DNA from: Saezia sanguinis
GTDB lineage: Bacteria; Pseudomonadota; Gammaproteobacteria; Burkholderiales; Burkholderiaceae_C
NCBI RefSeq assembly: GCF_003991585.1
Contig: NZ_PQSP01000001.1
Span: 124,001 to 188,000, forward strand
Length of the DNA stretch: 64,000 bases
Reading direction: 5' to 3'
In this document: positions 16,807 to 26,530 of the stretch, piece after piece
Layout of the letters: each line of letters begins with the position of its first letter
Position numbering within the stretch: the stretch's first letter is position 1
Notes under the pieces: model-generated
The model's input: the letters and a program-made list of their open reading frames with translations, nothing else
Database searches by the model: none
What the model was told of the DNA's origin: nothing
Made by a program: the position numbers and the translations under genes

Positions 16807-17007
16807 ATGATGAAACTTGCCAAAAATTTGCTGAGCTATCTTGATAGACACAATCTGACTGTTGATTTGAATGGTTCCAGGGTGATCGTGCTTGATCCGG
16901 AAGGAAAGGCCATTTGTACAGGAGCAACGGTGCATACAGCCGTCAGGAAGGCGATGTGGCTGTGTGTGTGCCCTTGTCAGGGATCGAAAGCGAAGCAAAA
17001 ACTATGA
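16807..17007 (+). CDS. Small CPCQ-motif protein, paralogue 1
   Basis: This 66-residue protein belongs to no family I recognise. It is clearly paralogous to the gene at 17291: LLSYLDRHNLTVDLNG aligns with LQSYLDRNRLTVELNG, TAVRKAMWL with TAVRKAIWL, and CPCQGSK with CPCQESK. The predicted layout is a short helix, a three-strand sheet, a second helix (HTAVRKAMWL) and a C-terminal Cys pair. Two adjacent ATGs (16807, 16810) serve as start; a 17-residue upstream extension is not shared by the paralogue. A terminator follows at 17081, so it is its own transcription unit. Confidence 0.72.
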   Translation: MMKLAKNLLSYLDRHNLTVDLNGSRVIVLDPEGKAICTGATVHTAVRKAMWLCVCPCQGSKAKQKL

Positions 17008-17080
17008 CCTAAAGCGTAAAGCCTGTATGAGGGCAAGAACGCTACTTTGCTATGAAGAAACGTGATGACCACTCAAAGAT

Positions 17081-17105
17081 AAACCGCCATTGAGGCGGTT
17101 TTTTA
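17081..17105 (+). terminator. Terminator of CPCQ paralogue 1
   Basis: AAACCGCC (17081-17088) pairs with GGCGGTTT (17094-17101) around a five-base loop, followed by further T residues. Confidence 0.88.
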
Positions 17106-17290
17106 TTGGGCAGTCAAAGTCGCTTTGAGCCTGGAGCGGGAATACCGTCCAGAATTAATCATTGTGATGCATTATTCCATTCTCAGGTGGTAATACCAGA
17201 TTGTGGTTTATCTATTGGCATGCTGTATTTCACCTAACCTGCTTTACTGTTTAGGATAGGCATATAAAAATAACATAGCAGAGGATCGTT

Positions 17291-17491
17291 ATGGGCATTG
17301 CAAATGAGCTGCAAAGTTACCTTGACAGAAACAGGTTAACAGTTGAGCTTAACGGCGTTAAATATGAGGTGATAGATAAGGAGAAAAAAGTTATATGCAG
17401 AGGTGTTACGTTTCAGACGGCAGTTAGAAAAGCCATCTGGCTGAGCGCGTGTCCTTGCCAGGAGTCTAAACACAATGGTCACGCGCTATGA
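17291..17491 (+). CDS. Small CPCQ-motif protein, paralogue 2
   Basis: A second 66-residue member of the pair, about half identical to the first. It keeps SYLDRNRLTVELNG, a beta stretch (YEVIDKEKKVICRG), the TAVRKAIWL helix and ACPCQESK, ending HNGHAL. It has an extra Cys in VICRG, matched by AICTG in the first copy, so three Cys positions are shared. AGAGG precedes the ATG by a normal distance. Its own terminator lies at 17545. Tandem but separately transcribed copies suggest duplication followed by retention. Function is unknown; metal binding by the Cys residues is possible but speculative. Confidence 0.75.
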   Translation: MGIANELQSYLDRNRLTVELNGVKYEVIDKEKKVICRGVTFQTAVRKAIWLSACPCQESKHNGHAL

Positions 17492-17544
17492 GGCTGATTA
17501 TGTTGAGCGTAACGCCTGTTTGGTAAAAAACAGTCAGTTCTGAA

Positions 17545-17574
17545 AGGAAAACCGCTTTGAGGGGCGGTTTTCCT
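17545..17574. terminator. Bidirectional terminator
   Basis: AGGAAAACCGC (17545-17555) pairs with GCGGTTTTCCT (17564-17574), an 11-bp stem with an 8-base loop. It lies between the CPCQ paralogue 2 (+) and the convergent membrane protein gene (-). Confidence 0.75.
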
Positions 17575-17603
17575 ATTGGTATATTCTATGTTGTGGCTGC
17601 AGG

Positions 17604-18230
17604 CTATTGCAAATATCGCTCTATCATGAGTCCCGCCAGCAAAATAATGTATAGACATATTGCAAATGACAACACATACGCCCATAGCCAGTTGCGCCAC
17701 AATTGGTAACGCAAGCCATGTACATCCCAACGCTTTGCTGTGTAATGCAACAGTGCCGAGACCAGCAGTGCCAGTAAAGCTATCGGTAAACTGCCGATCA
17801 ATGCCACACACACCAGATACGTACCGGAACGGAGTTGGTAATGGTTGGCCCAATCTATCAGATATTGCTGGGTAGCGTAAGAGCCAAACAACCACAGCAG
17901 CAATAGCATTGCTGTTATTTGCAATCCCATTTCCAGCAAACGTTGCGACCACGGCTTGACGATTTTTGGCAAGTGCGCGGTTTGCTGCGACATCCATGCG
18001 GGGACTTTATTGGGGGGAACGTCTTTGGTGTGCCACTGCCAACGCGCTTGTGCGTATTGCAGCACAGGAAACATCAAGGCGATCAAACTGACCAGTATCA
18101 GATTCAAGGTCTGCTCAAAGCTCATGTCCGCATGCAGAATCAGCCAAAAGCTCAGCCCCAGTATGCACGCCACAGCCACCATGACCAGCGCCATGGTTTT
18201 GCCTAACATCACCCATTCTTGTTTTTTCAT
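17604..18230 (-). CDS. Four-TM membrane protein of unknown function
   Basis: I do not recognise this 208-residue protein. Four hydrophobic segments are evident, at about residues 11-33, 43-60, 104-121 and 138-160, with a fifth near 180-203. A basic Pro-rich loop (HTKDVPPNKVPAW) lies between the second and third. No charged catalytic motif stands out. It is a monocistronic gene with no informative neighbours. A role as a small inner-membrane protein is all that can be said. Confidence 0.6.
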   Translation of the reverse strand: MKKQEWVMLGKTMALVMVAVACILGLSFWLILHADMSFEQTLNLILVSLIALMFPVLQYAQARWQWHTKDVPPNKVPAWMSQQTAHLPKIVKPWSQRLLEMGLQITAMLLLLWLFGSYATQQYLIDWANHYQLRSGTYLVCVALIGSLPIALLALLVSALLHYTAKRWDVHGLRYQLWRNWLWAYVLSFAICLYIILLAGLMIERYLQ

Positions 18231-18350
18231 TGTGATTGCTTTTGATGATAAGTAAATTTAACGGCATGGCGCACCCAAGAAACTTGATTTTGTGAATCTA
18301 GGGGCTGCTTTCTTATTCGATACCTCAACTTGATGTGCTAGAAGCGGAAG

Positions 18351-18391
18351 CTTGCCAAAAACGACAACTCACACAATTTGGCAAGTTTTTT
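18351..18391 (+). terminator. Orphan intrinsic terminator, possible end of a small RNA
   Basis: CTTGCCAAA (18351-18359) pairs with TTTGGCAAG (18377-18385), nine perfect pairs with a 17-base loop, followed by six T (18386-18391). No plus-strand gene ends here: the nearest gene to the left is on the minus strand. A transcript starting in 18240-18330 would end at this point. Confidence 0.6.
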
Positions 18392-18485
18392 GTGCAGATG
18401 CGTGTCTTTTGGGAGTTTTATTTACACCGTGTTAATATGAGCAGAATCAGATGGGTGTATAGATGATGTAACTTGTTGTTTTTAC

Positions 18486-18563
18486 TGGCAGGGGAGGTCG
18501 GATTCGAACCGACGAAAACTGGATTCAGAATCCAGCGGCTTAGGCCTCTCGCACCACTCCCCA
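18486..18563 (-). tRNA. tRNA with CUG anticodon (probably tRNA-Gln), atypical D arm
   Basis: The minus strand folds into a 78-base tRNA with encoded CCA and G73. The anticodon arm is CTGGA-TTCTGAA-TCCAG (anticodon CTG), the T arm is GTCGG-TTCGAAT-CCGAC, and the variable loop is TTTTC. The acceptor stem pairs GGGGAG with CTCCCC, with an unpaired T1/T72. tRNA-Gln normally has a weak 1-72 pair, so this fits the family. The D arm is odd: 21 bases between acceptor and anticodon stems form at best a three-pair GGT/GCC stem with a large loop. The anticodon points to glutamine; charging by the GlnS encoded in this window is inference. Confidence 0.65.
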
Positions 18564-18693
18564 GCAGAAGAAATCAAGCGTATATTCTAATCAATCTGCC
18601 AGATATAAGCAAGTGCCATGGTATCTTTGTGCTGGTAGGACGCTTTGTCTCAGGGATGTGTCTTTTCCGATATCATGCAACCTGTTTGAATGA

Positions 18694-20856
<2,163 letters not shown>

Positions 20857-20880
20857 AGCTTTTTTGGCGTTGCTATAGGC

Positions 20881-22428
20881 TTAAGCGCAGAGCAGCCAGT
20901 CAATCAACTGACTGGCTGGCAGCGGGCCGGTGTGTCCGGCCTGTTGCCAGCGGTCAGCAGCGTCACCATGTTGCCATACACCGCAGGCCATGTTGTGTTG
21001 GAGTGCTTCATCAGGAAATGCGCTCCACCGTCCAGTGAGCCATCCGGCCAGTACATCGCCGGTACCGGCAGTGGCCAGTGCCCCGTTGCCGCTGATATTG
21101 ATCAGCGATATTTGTCTGGGTGTCGCGATGATGGTGCCTGAACCTTTGAGCACACAAATGCAGCCAAAATGCTGTGCAAGTGTTTTTGCTGTTTTTAAGC
21201 GGCTGGTTTGCACCTGGTCTACCGTTATGTTCAGCAGCCGGGCCGCTTCCAGCGGATGCGGGGTGATGACTGTTGTCATCTGCATTGGTGCTCGGGCTTT
21301 GAGCAACTGCTGCAATGCAGCGTCAGCTGCGATGGCGTTGAGTGCATCGGCATCCAGCAACAGGCGGGGGCATTTTCGAAGCAGCTCGGGCAGAACGTGC
21401 GCAACCTCCTGCCCGGCACCACAGCCACAGGCAATTGTTAATTTGGAGATATCCAGTTGCTGGATGGTGCGAAACATCAGTTCGGGGTGCAAGGTATCCA
21501 GTGCGATGGCTGCGGGCGATTGTGTGAGCAGGCTGACATAGACACGGCCTGCGCCTGCGCCAATGGCTGCACGGGCGGCGAGAATGGCTGCCCCTGTCAT
21601 ACTGTCAGCTCCCCCGACAACAGCGACATCGCCAAAGCTGCCTTTGTGGGTGTTGTGAGCGCGTGGCGGGTGAGGCAGTACACCTGTCCAGAGCCGGGCA
21701 ACTGGCGGAAAGGGAGCACTGAGGGCCATGTCAAGTGTGTCCAGCCAGATTTCGCCACTGTAAGCACGTCCTTCGGCTGTAAACAGGCCGGGCTTGGCAC
21801 ATAAGAAGGTCAGTGTGGTGTCGGCCCGCACGCAGCAGCTGGCAATGGCACCGGTGTCTGCAATCAGCCCGGAAGGCAGGTCAACCGCCACAACCGGGGC
21901 CGGTAACTGGTTGATGGCAGCAATGATCTGTGCAATTTTTGTGCTGACGGGCCGATCCGGTGTGAGCCCTATGCCCAGCAGCCCATCAATCATGAGTTCA
22001 ATGGCAGGCAGTGTTACTTCTGAATCCAGGGGGTGCAAGGCCAGCCCGGCCTGCTGCGCTGCGGCAACCGCTTTGGTTGTATCTGAACTCATTTGCGCGG
22101 GAGAGCCCAGCCAGGTGACGTGCACCTGCTTGCCTGCCTTGTGCAGCCAGGCAGCGGCAACAATGGCATCTCCACCATTGTTGCCTGCTCCTGCAAGCAC
22201 CCAGATGTTTTGTGCATGGGGATAGCGTGCCATGATCAGCCGGTACAGCGCATGCCCTGCGCGCTGCATCAGCGATGTTTCGCCGGGCTGCACTGCTGCC
22301 AGTGCCTGGGTTTCAACATGACGTGTTGTGGCGGTATCTGCCAGCAGAAAGGGATCATCAAGCAGCAGAAAAGGGTCCTCATGGACGGGCAATGAGGGTG
22401 CGGGAGGACACAGGCGTTGCATGCTCAT
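20881..22428 (-). CDS. nnr: Bifunctional NAD(P)H-hydrate epimerase / dehydratase
   Basis: This 515-residue enzyme repairs damaged NAD(P)HX. The N-terminal YjeF_N domain (about residues 30-230) interconverts R and S epimers and has VLAGAGNNGGDAIVAA. The C-terminal ribokinase-like domain (about residues 245-515) is the ADP-dependent dehydratase, with VVGGADSMTGAAILAARAA and the GTGDVLAGWLTG nucleotide motif. Fusion of the two is the usual bacterial arrangement (E. coli YjeF/Nnr). It is convergent with ligA with only 24 bases between stops. Cytosolic metabolite repair; no operon partner is evident. Confidence 0.93.
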   Translation of the reverse strand: MSMQRLCPPAPSLPVHEDPFLLLDDPFLLADTATTRHVETQALAAVQPGETSLMQRAGHALYRLIMARYPHAQNIWVLAGAGNNGGDAIVAAAWLHKAGKQVHVTWLGSPAQMSSDTTKAVAAAQQAGLALHPLDSEVTLPAIELMIDGLLGIGLTPDRPVSTKIAQIIAAINQLPAPVVAVDLPSGLIADTGAIASCCVRADTTLTFLCAKPGLFTAEGRAYSGEIWLDTLDMALSAPFPPVARLWTGVLPHPPRAHNTHKGSFGDVAVVGGADSMTGAAILAARAAIGAGAGRVYVSLLTQSPAAIALDTLHPELMFRTIQQLDISKLTIACGCGAGQEVAHVLPELLRKCPRLLLDADALNAIAADAALQQLLKARAPMQMTTVITPHPLEAARLLNITVDQVQTSRLKTAKTLAQHFGCICVLKGSGTIIATPRQISLINISGNGALATAGTGDVLAGWLTGRWSAFPDEALQHNMACGVWQHGDAADRWQQAGHTGPLPASQLIDWLLCA

Positions 22429-22487
22429 ATCGTTGTACTTTAATGATTGACTGCAATCTCAAATTTTCTGCTAGGCATCAGGCCAGA

Positions 22488-23432
22488 TCAAAGGCAGTAG
22501 TCTCCTGATGGTGAGCCTTCCAGCGCCTTGATCACCAGATCGCGTGGCAGGCGGGGTGAAAGCAGTTCAGCAAAAATATAGGTGAAGCTGCGCAAGTAGG
22601 CCCCCCGTTTAAAGGCTACCCGTGCCAGATTGAAACCAAACAGGTCTCCCACAGGCCGCGTGACAAGACCTTCTGAGCCGGCCTGGTCGATGGCCATTTC
22701 AGCGATGATGCCAATGCCCATGCCGAGTTTGACATAGGTTTGAATCACGTCAGAGTCAATGGCTTCCAGCACGATATGGGGTTGCAGGTTGCGCTGTGCA
22801 AATGCATGGTCGATACGGCTGCGGCCTGTGTAGGACGGGTGATAGGTAATCAGTGGGTAGCTGGCCAGGTCTTCCAGGGTAATCCGGCTTTTTTCTGCTA
22901 ACGGGTGGTCTTTGGGCACCACCAGAGAGTGCTGCCATTCATAGCAGGGCAGTGTGATCAGTTCTTCGTAGCTGTCCAGCGATTCTGTGGCCATGCCGAT
23001 TTCTGCCACCTCATCAATGAGCATTTGCGCCACCTGTGCAGGAGAGCCCTGGTGCAGGCTGATATGCACCTTGGGATACGCCTGGCGCAAGGCAGAGACC
23101 GGCCCGGGCAGGATATAACGCGCCTGTGTATGTGTGGTGGCAATCGACAGGGTGCCGCTGTCCTGCTTGGAAAATTCTTCTCCAATGCGGCGCAGGTTGT
23201 TGATCTCGCGCATGATGATTTCAACGCTATCGAGCACATGCTGCCCAGGTTCGGTCACGCGTTTGAGGCGTTTGCCATGGCGGGCAAAAATTTCGATGCC
23301 CAGTTCATCTTCAAGCTCGATGATGGCTTTGGAAACCCCTGGCTGCGATGTATGCAGGGCTTTGGCTGCTTCTGTGAGGTTGAGGTTGCGTCGTGCAGCT
23401 TCCTGCACAAAACGCAGTTGATGTAGGTTCAT
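22488..23432 (-). CDS. cysB: CysB-type LysR regulator
   Basis: This 314-residue protein matches CysB/Cbl regulators. The HTH is MNLHQLRFVQEAARRNLNL-type with TEAAKALHTSQPGVSKAI, and the effector domain has the CysB hallmarks TTHTQARY, SLHQGSP, YEWQHSLVVP and LITYHPSYTGR, whose Thr and Arg residues bind sulfate or O-acetylserine. It controls sulfur assimilation in relatives. A perfect 9-bp dyad (23435-23459) lies immediately upstream of the ATG and suggests autoregulation. No cys genes lie nearby, so this is a solo regulator acting elsewhere on the chromosome. Cbl remains an alternative name. Confidence 0.88.
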   Translation of the reverse strand: MNLHQLRFVQEAARRNLNLTEAAKALHTSQPGVSKAIIELEDELGIEIFARHGKRLKRVTEPGQHVLDSVEIIMREINNLRRIGEEFSKQDSGTLSIATTHTQARYILPGPVSALRQAYPKVHISLHQGSPAQVAQMLIDEVAEIGMATESLDSYEELITLPCYEWQHSLVVPKDHPLAEKSRITLEDLASYPLITYHPSYTGRSRIDHAFAQRNLQPHIVLEAIDSDVIQTYVKLGMGIGIIAEMAIDQAGSEGLVTRPVGDLFGFNLARVAFKRGAYLRSFTYIFAELLSPRLPRDLVIKALEGSPSGDYCL

Positions 23433-23434
23433 AT

Positions 23435-23459
23435 ATCAAATTTAATATTAAAATTTGAT
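23435..23459. promoter_or_regulatory. Dyad operator at the cysB start
   Basis: ATCAAATTT (23435-23443) and AAATTTGAT (23451-23459) are perfect inverted repeats around AATATTA. They sit 2 bases upstream of the start codon and so overlap the translation start region, a position suited to autorepression. Confidence 0.6.
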
Positions 23460-23602
23460 TCATTATGCATCAATGGAAAAATATTGTGTCTATTGTGGGC
23501 AACTTGTCAGAGAAAAGGTTGCTTTCAGGCAACGTGGCACATTGAATATGGCCCACTGCTTTATGAGGCCTGGCCTATTGCAATGAAATCACCATGAAGC
23601 CG

Positions 23603-24124
23603 CTATTGCAACCCATCCAGATAAGGGATGCCATACTTTAACAATAACTGCATTTGCTGTTCGAGCACAGCCTGGTAATTGTCATCGCTGTATTGAGCAA
23701 AGTCTGGCACAGGCTCATGCAAAATCTGATCGAGGGCTTTGGGATCAGTGATGTCTATGGCCTCATCATGCACTGACGCTTGGCTGAAATGTGTTTCTGG
23801 GTTGATTCTGTGCAATCGTAACGTGGCTTCCTCGAATTTGCCTGGGTTTGAAATATCTTCTCTGGTAGAGATGAACGGTCGCACTGGCAACTCTGGGAAA
23901 CGTTTCTTTCTTGACCACCCCAGCTCAATACAAAATTGGTCGGTATATTTTGAACTGGGCGAAAAAATGATAAAAAGCGCCATGTGTTCTTTATGCTTCC
24001 ACCAGGCTTTTTCACTGTTGAACAGATAATCATTTTTTTCAACGTAAGGTGCGTAATCGGGCAGATGGGCATTCATCAGTTCTGACCAGAACGCCTTTAT
24101 TTTTTTCTGTGATCCTTTTGCCAT
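23603..24124 (-). CDS. Hypothetical protein, 173 residues
   Basis: I do not recognise this protein. It is soluble with no TM segment. A basic N-terminus (AKGSQKKIKAFWSELM) is followed by aromatic-rich motifs EKAWWKHKEHMALFIIF and IELGWSRKKRFPELP, and an acidic C-terminus. AAAGAGG precedes the ATG. Similar lone proteins of this size occur in accessory regions. It lies between the cysB regulator and lptFG with no obvious functional tie. A start signal and good composition make it likely real. Confidence 0.6.
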   Translation of the reverse strand: MAKGSQKKIKAFWSELMNAHLPDYAPYVEKNDYLFNSEKAWWKHKEHMALFIIFSPSSKYTDQFCIELGWSRKKRFPELPVRPFISTREDISNPGKFEEATLRLHRINPETHFSQASVHDEAIDITDPKALDQILHEPVPDFAQYSDDNYQAVLEQQMQLLLKYGIPYLDGLQ

Positions 24125-24179
24125 TCATCAGACCTCTTTATCTATGTTACCTGCATCAAAAATAAACGAAGCGCCAGGG

Positions 24180-26501
24180 TTAACGGTTACGCACTAGCCA
24201 GGTAAACGTTGCCAGAGATGCAATCAGGTATATCAAGCTGGGCGCACCGGCAGAGATGAAGGGGGGCCAATGGTTCAGTTGTCCCAGGTGGCCGAACATG
24301 CTGTTAATGACCACAAAGCTGATACCGATCATGATGCCGCCAAATACTTTGGTGCTGATGCCGCCTGATCTGAAATGCAGATAGGCAAACGGCAATGCCA
24401 GCATGACCATGACCAGGCACGAGAACGGGTACAGTATTTTTTGCCACAGCAAAAAGGAGAAAGAGTTCGCATCCTGCGCATTGTCCGTCAGATGGCCAAT
24501 GTAGCGGTAGAGTGCCCATATCGACATGCCATTATCTTTTTGTGTGGCAATGGACACCACCTCGGATGCCAGGTTATTCTTCCAGACGATGTTTTGCTCT
24601 TGCAGGTCTTCAATATGGGCTTCAGGTGTTCCCGGATCAACCAGCGTTGAGCGGGTGGCGTTTTCTAAAGTCCAGGTGCCATTGTCGTTGATCGTTCCTG
24701 TTGGGGCGCTGGTCCAGGTAACCAGTTGGTTGTCGCTGTTAAAGGCATACAGGTTGATATTGACCAGCGCATTATCCGAGGTCTGGAAAACGCTGACCGC
24801 ATATGAATACTGGTCGTCACGGTCTTTCAGCCAGGCTGCCCGCAAGGTTTTGATTGTGCTTTCAAAGTGCCCTTGAGACAGGTAGAACTTTTCCATGAAC
24901 TGATTGGACAGCCGGTTCACGGCCGGGTTGATCACGTCTCCCAGCAAAAAGGTCAGTATGGCACCAGCCAGCCCGACGCCAGCCAGCAATTTCAGCGCTC
25001 TGCTGGGGGATAGGCCGCTGGTTCGCAGGATGGTAAATTCTGAGCTTTGCGCCATGCGTGAAAGTACAAAAATGGTACCAATGAGAACGACAATGGGCAT
25101 CAGCTCGTATAAATGCCCAGGAACCAGAAAAAGGCTGCGCACGACCACATGGTGGAACTGGTAGCCTTTGCGCCCCATGTCGCCCATGTCTTCAATGAAG
25201 TCAAAAAAGAAAAAGAGTGCCAGAAAACCCAGTGCAACCAGCATGATGGCAGAAGCGATTTCTGCATAAAACAGGCGCCGCACTGTATATAGCGGCCCCC
25301 AGCCGCCTAACCGTTTTTTGGCTTTGGGCGCTGCTGATGTGGCGTCTTTATCCTTTTGCGCTGCGGAAGTGCTTTTGCCGGATTTTTGCCGCGCACGGCG
25401 TACGCTCAACCAGGGAAAGAGTACCCAGCCATTCTGCCGTTTGAGCATAAAAAACAGGGCAATGGCAAACATGGTTCCATGGATAACCAGCATAACGGGC
25501 AAGAGGGAGTATTTGCCGCTGCTGATCCAGCTTTGCCCCAGATTGATCAGGTTGAAGTAAATGACAAATGTCAGCAGGGCATACAGCAGGTTGGTGTTGC
25601 GCCCGGTACGCGGGTTGGCGTGTCCCAGCGGGATGGCGATCAAAATCAGATTGATCGTGCCCAGAATCAGGCCCAGGCGCCACGAGAGCTCACCCATGTT
25701 GGGCGCTGTCGGGTCCATCAGCAGGGTTTCAGTCGAGAGCTCTTTGGCTTTTTGATTCGGGTTGGTGATGGCTTTGCCATCGGTGATGAGCGCGGCATAG
25801 GTGTCAAATGTCAGCAGCGTGCGCATCTGGGTGGTGTTGTTGAATTCCAGTTGCTGCCCGTTTGTGAGCACCAGAAACCGGTCACTGTCGCGGGTTTCAA
25901 CATGCGCAGTCTGAGCTGTGGTGATCGAGCGTTTGTTGTTTTCGATGTCGTTGGTGTATAAAAAAACGTTTTTGCCCTGTGGGTATTCAACTTCGTTTTG
26001 CGCTTTGCTTTGCTGTTCAATGAAAACAACATGTTTGCCGCTGGTTGATAGCTGGAACTGGCCCGGTTGAATGCGGCTGATTTCACTGCGTTGCTGAAAC
26101 TGCAGGCCGATATTGGTGATTTGCGAATTGGTCCATGGCCAGACAAACAGCATCAAAACAGCAATGCCCGCCACAATCGGCCAGCTGAACAGCATGATGG
26201 GCTTGATCAGGCGTGGCAGTCCTGCCCCTGCGCTTTGCCAGATAATCATTTCACTGTCGCGGTACATTCGCGACAGGACGAATACAATAGTGATAAACAA
26301 GGCCAAGGAGAGCAGGAAAGGCATGTATCCGAGCATCACATAACCCAGGACAATCATCACGTCCTGAGGGGATACTGAGCCTTTGGAAGCCATGGAGAGT
26401 GTGCGGATAAGCATGACCGTAATCACAATGGTCAGCAGCACGACTAAAGTAGCGGCATAGGTTCTGGCGAGCTCTTTGCGGATTGAGGAATTAAATAGCA
26501 T
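24180..26501 (-). CDS. LptF-LptG fusion, LPS export ABC permease
   Basis: One 773-residue frame contains both permease subunits of the LptB2FG lipopolysaccharide extractor. Residues 1 to about 365 are LptF-like (MLFNSSIRKELARTYAAT, FVLSRMYRDSEMIIWQSAG, GRNTNLLYAL), with the periplasmic beta-jellyroll in the middle. A Lys/Ala-rich linker (about 370-402, KSTSAAQKDKDATSAAPKAK) leads to an LptG-like half. That half starts at YTVRRLFYAE, contains SRMAQSSEFTILRTSGLS, and ends in three TM segments. Both coupling-helix Glu residues are present (DSE, SSE). Normally lptF and lptG are separate genes of about 360 residues. Only 29 bases separate its start from divergent pepA, the standard neighbour. Confidence 0.93.
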   Translation of the reverse strand: MLFNSSIRKELARTYAATLVVLLTIVITVMLIRTLSMASKGSVSPQDVMIVLGYVMLGYMPFLLSLALFITIVFVLSRMYRDSEMIIWQSAGAGLPRLIKPIMLFSWPIVAGIAVLMLFVWPWTNSQITNIGLQFQQRSEISRIQPGQFQLSTSGKHVVFIEQQSKAQNEVEYPQGKNVFLYTNDIENNKRSITTAQTAHVETRDSDRFLVLTNGQQLEFNNTTQMRTLLTFDTYAALITDGKAITNPNQKAKELSTETLLMDPTAPNMGELSWRLGLILGTINLILIAIPLGHANPRTGRNTNLLYALLTFVIYFNLINLGQSWISSGKYSLLPVMLVIHGTMFAIALFFMLKRQNGWVLFPWLSVRRARQKSGKSTSAAQKDKDATSAAPKAKKRLGGWGPLYTVRRLFYAEIASAIMLVALGFLALFFFFDFIEDMGDMGRKGYQFHHVVVRSLFLVPGHLYELMPIVVLIGTIFVLSRMAQSSEFTILRTSGLSPSRALKLLAGVGLAGAILTFLLGDVINPAVNRLSNQFMEKFYLSQGHFESTIKTLRAAWLKDRDDQYSYAVSVFQTSDNALVNINLYAFNSDNQLVTWTSAPTGTINDNGTWTLENATRSTLVDPGTPEAHIEDLQEQNIVWKNNLASEVVSIATQKDNGMSIWALYRYIGHLTDNAQDANSFSFLLWQKILYPFSCLVMVMLALPFAYLHFRSGGISTKVFGGIMIGISFVVINSMFGHLGQLNHWPPFISAGAPSLIYLIASLATFTWLVRNR

Positions 26502-26530
26502 CCGTTGATGTTTGTATAGAAAGCAAATTT

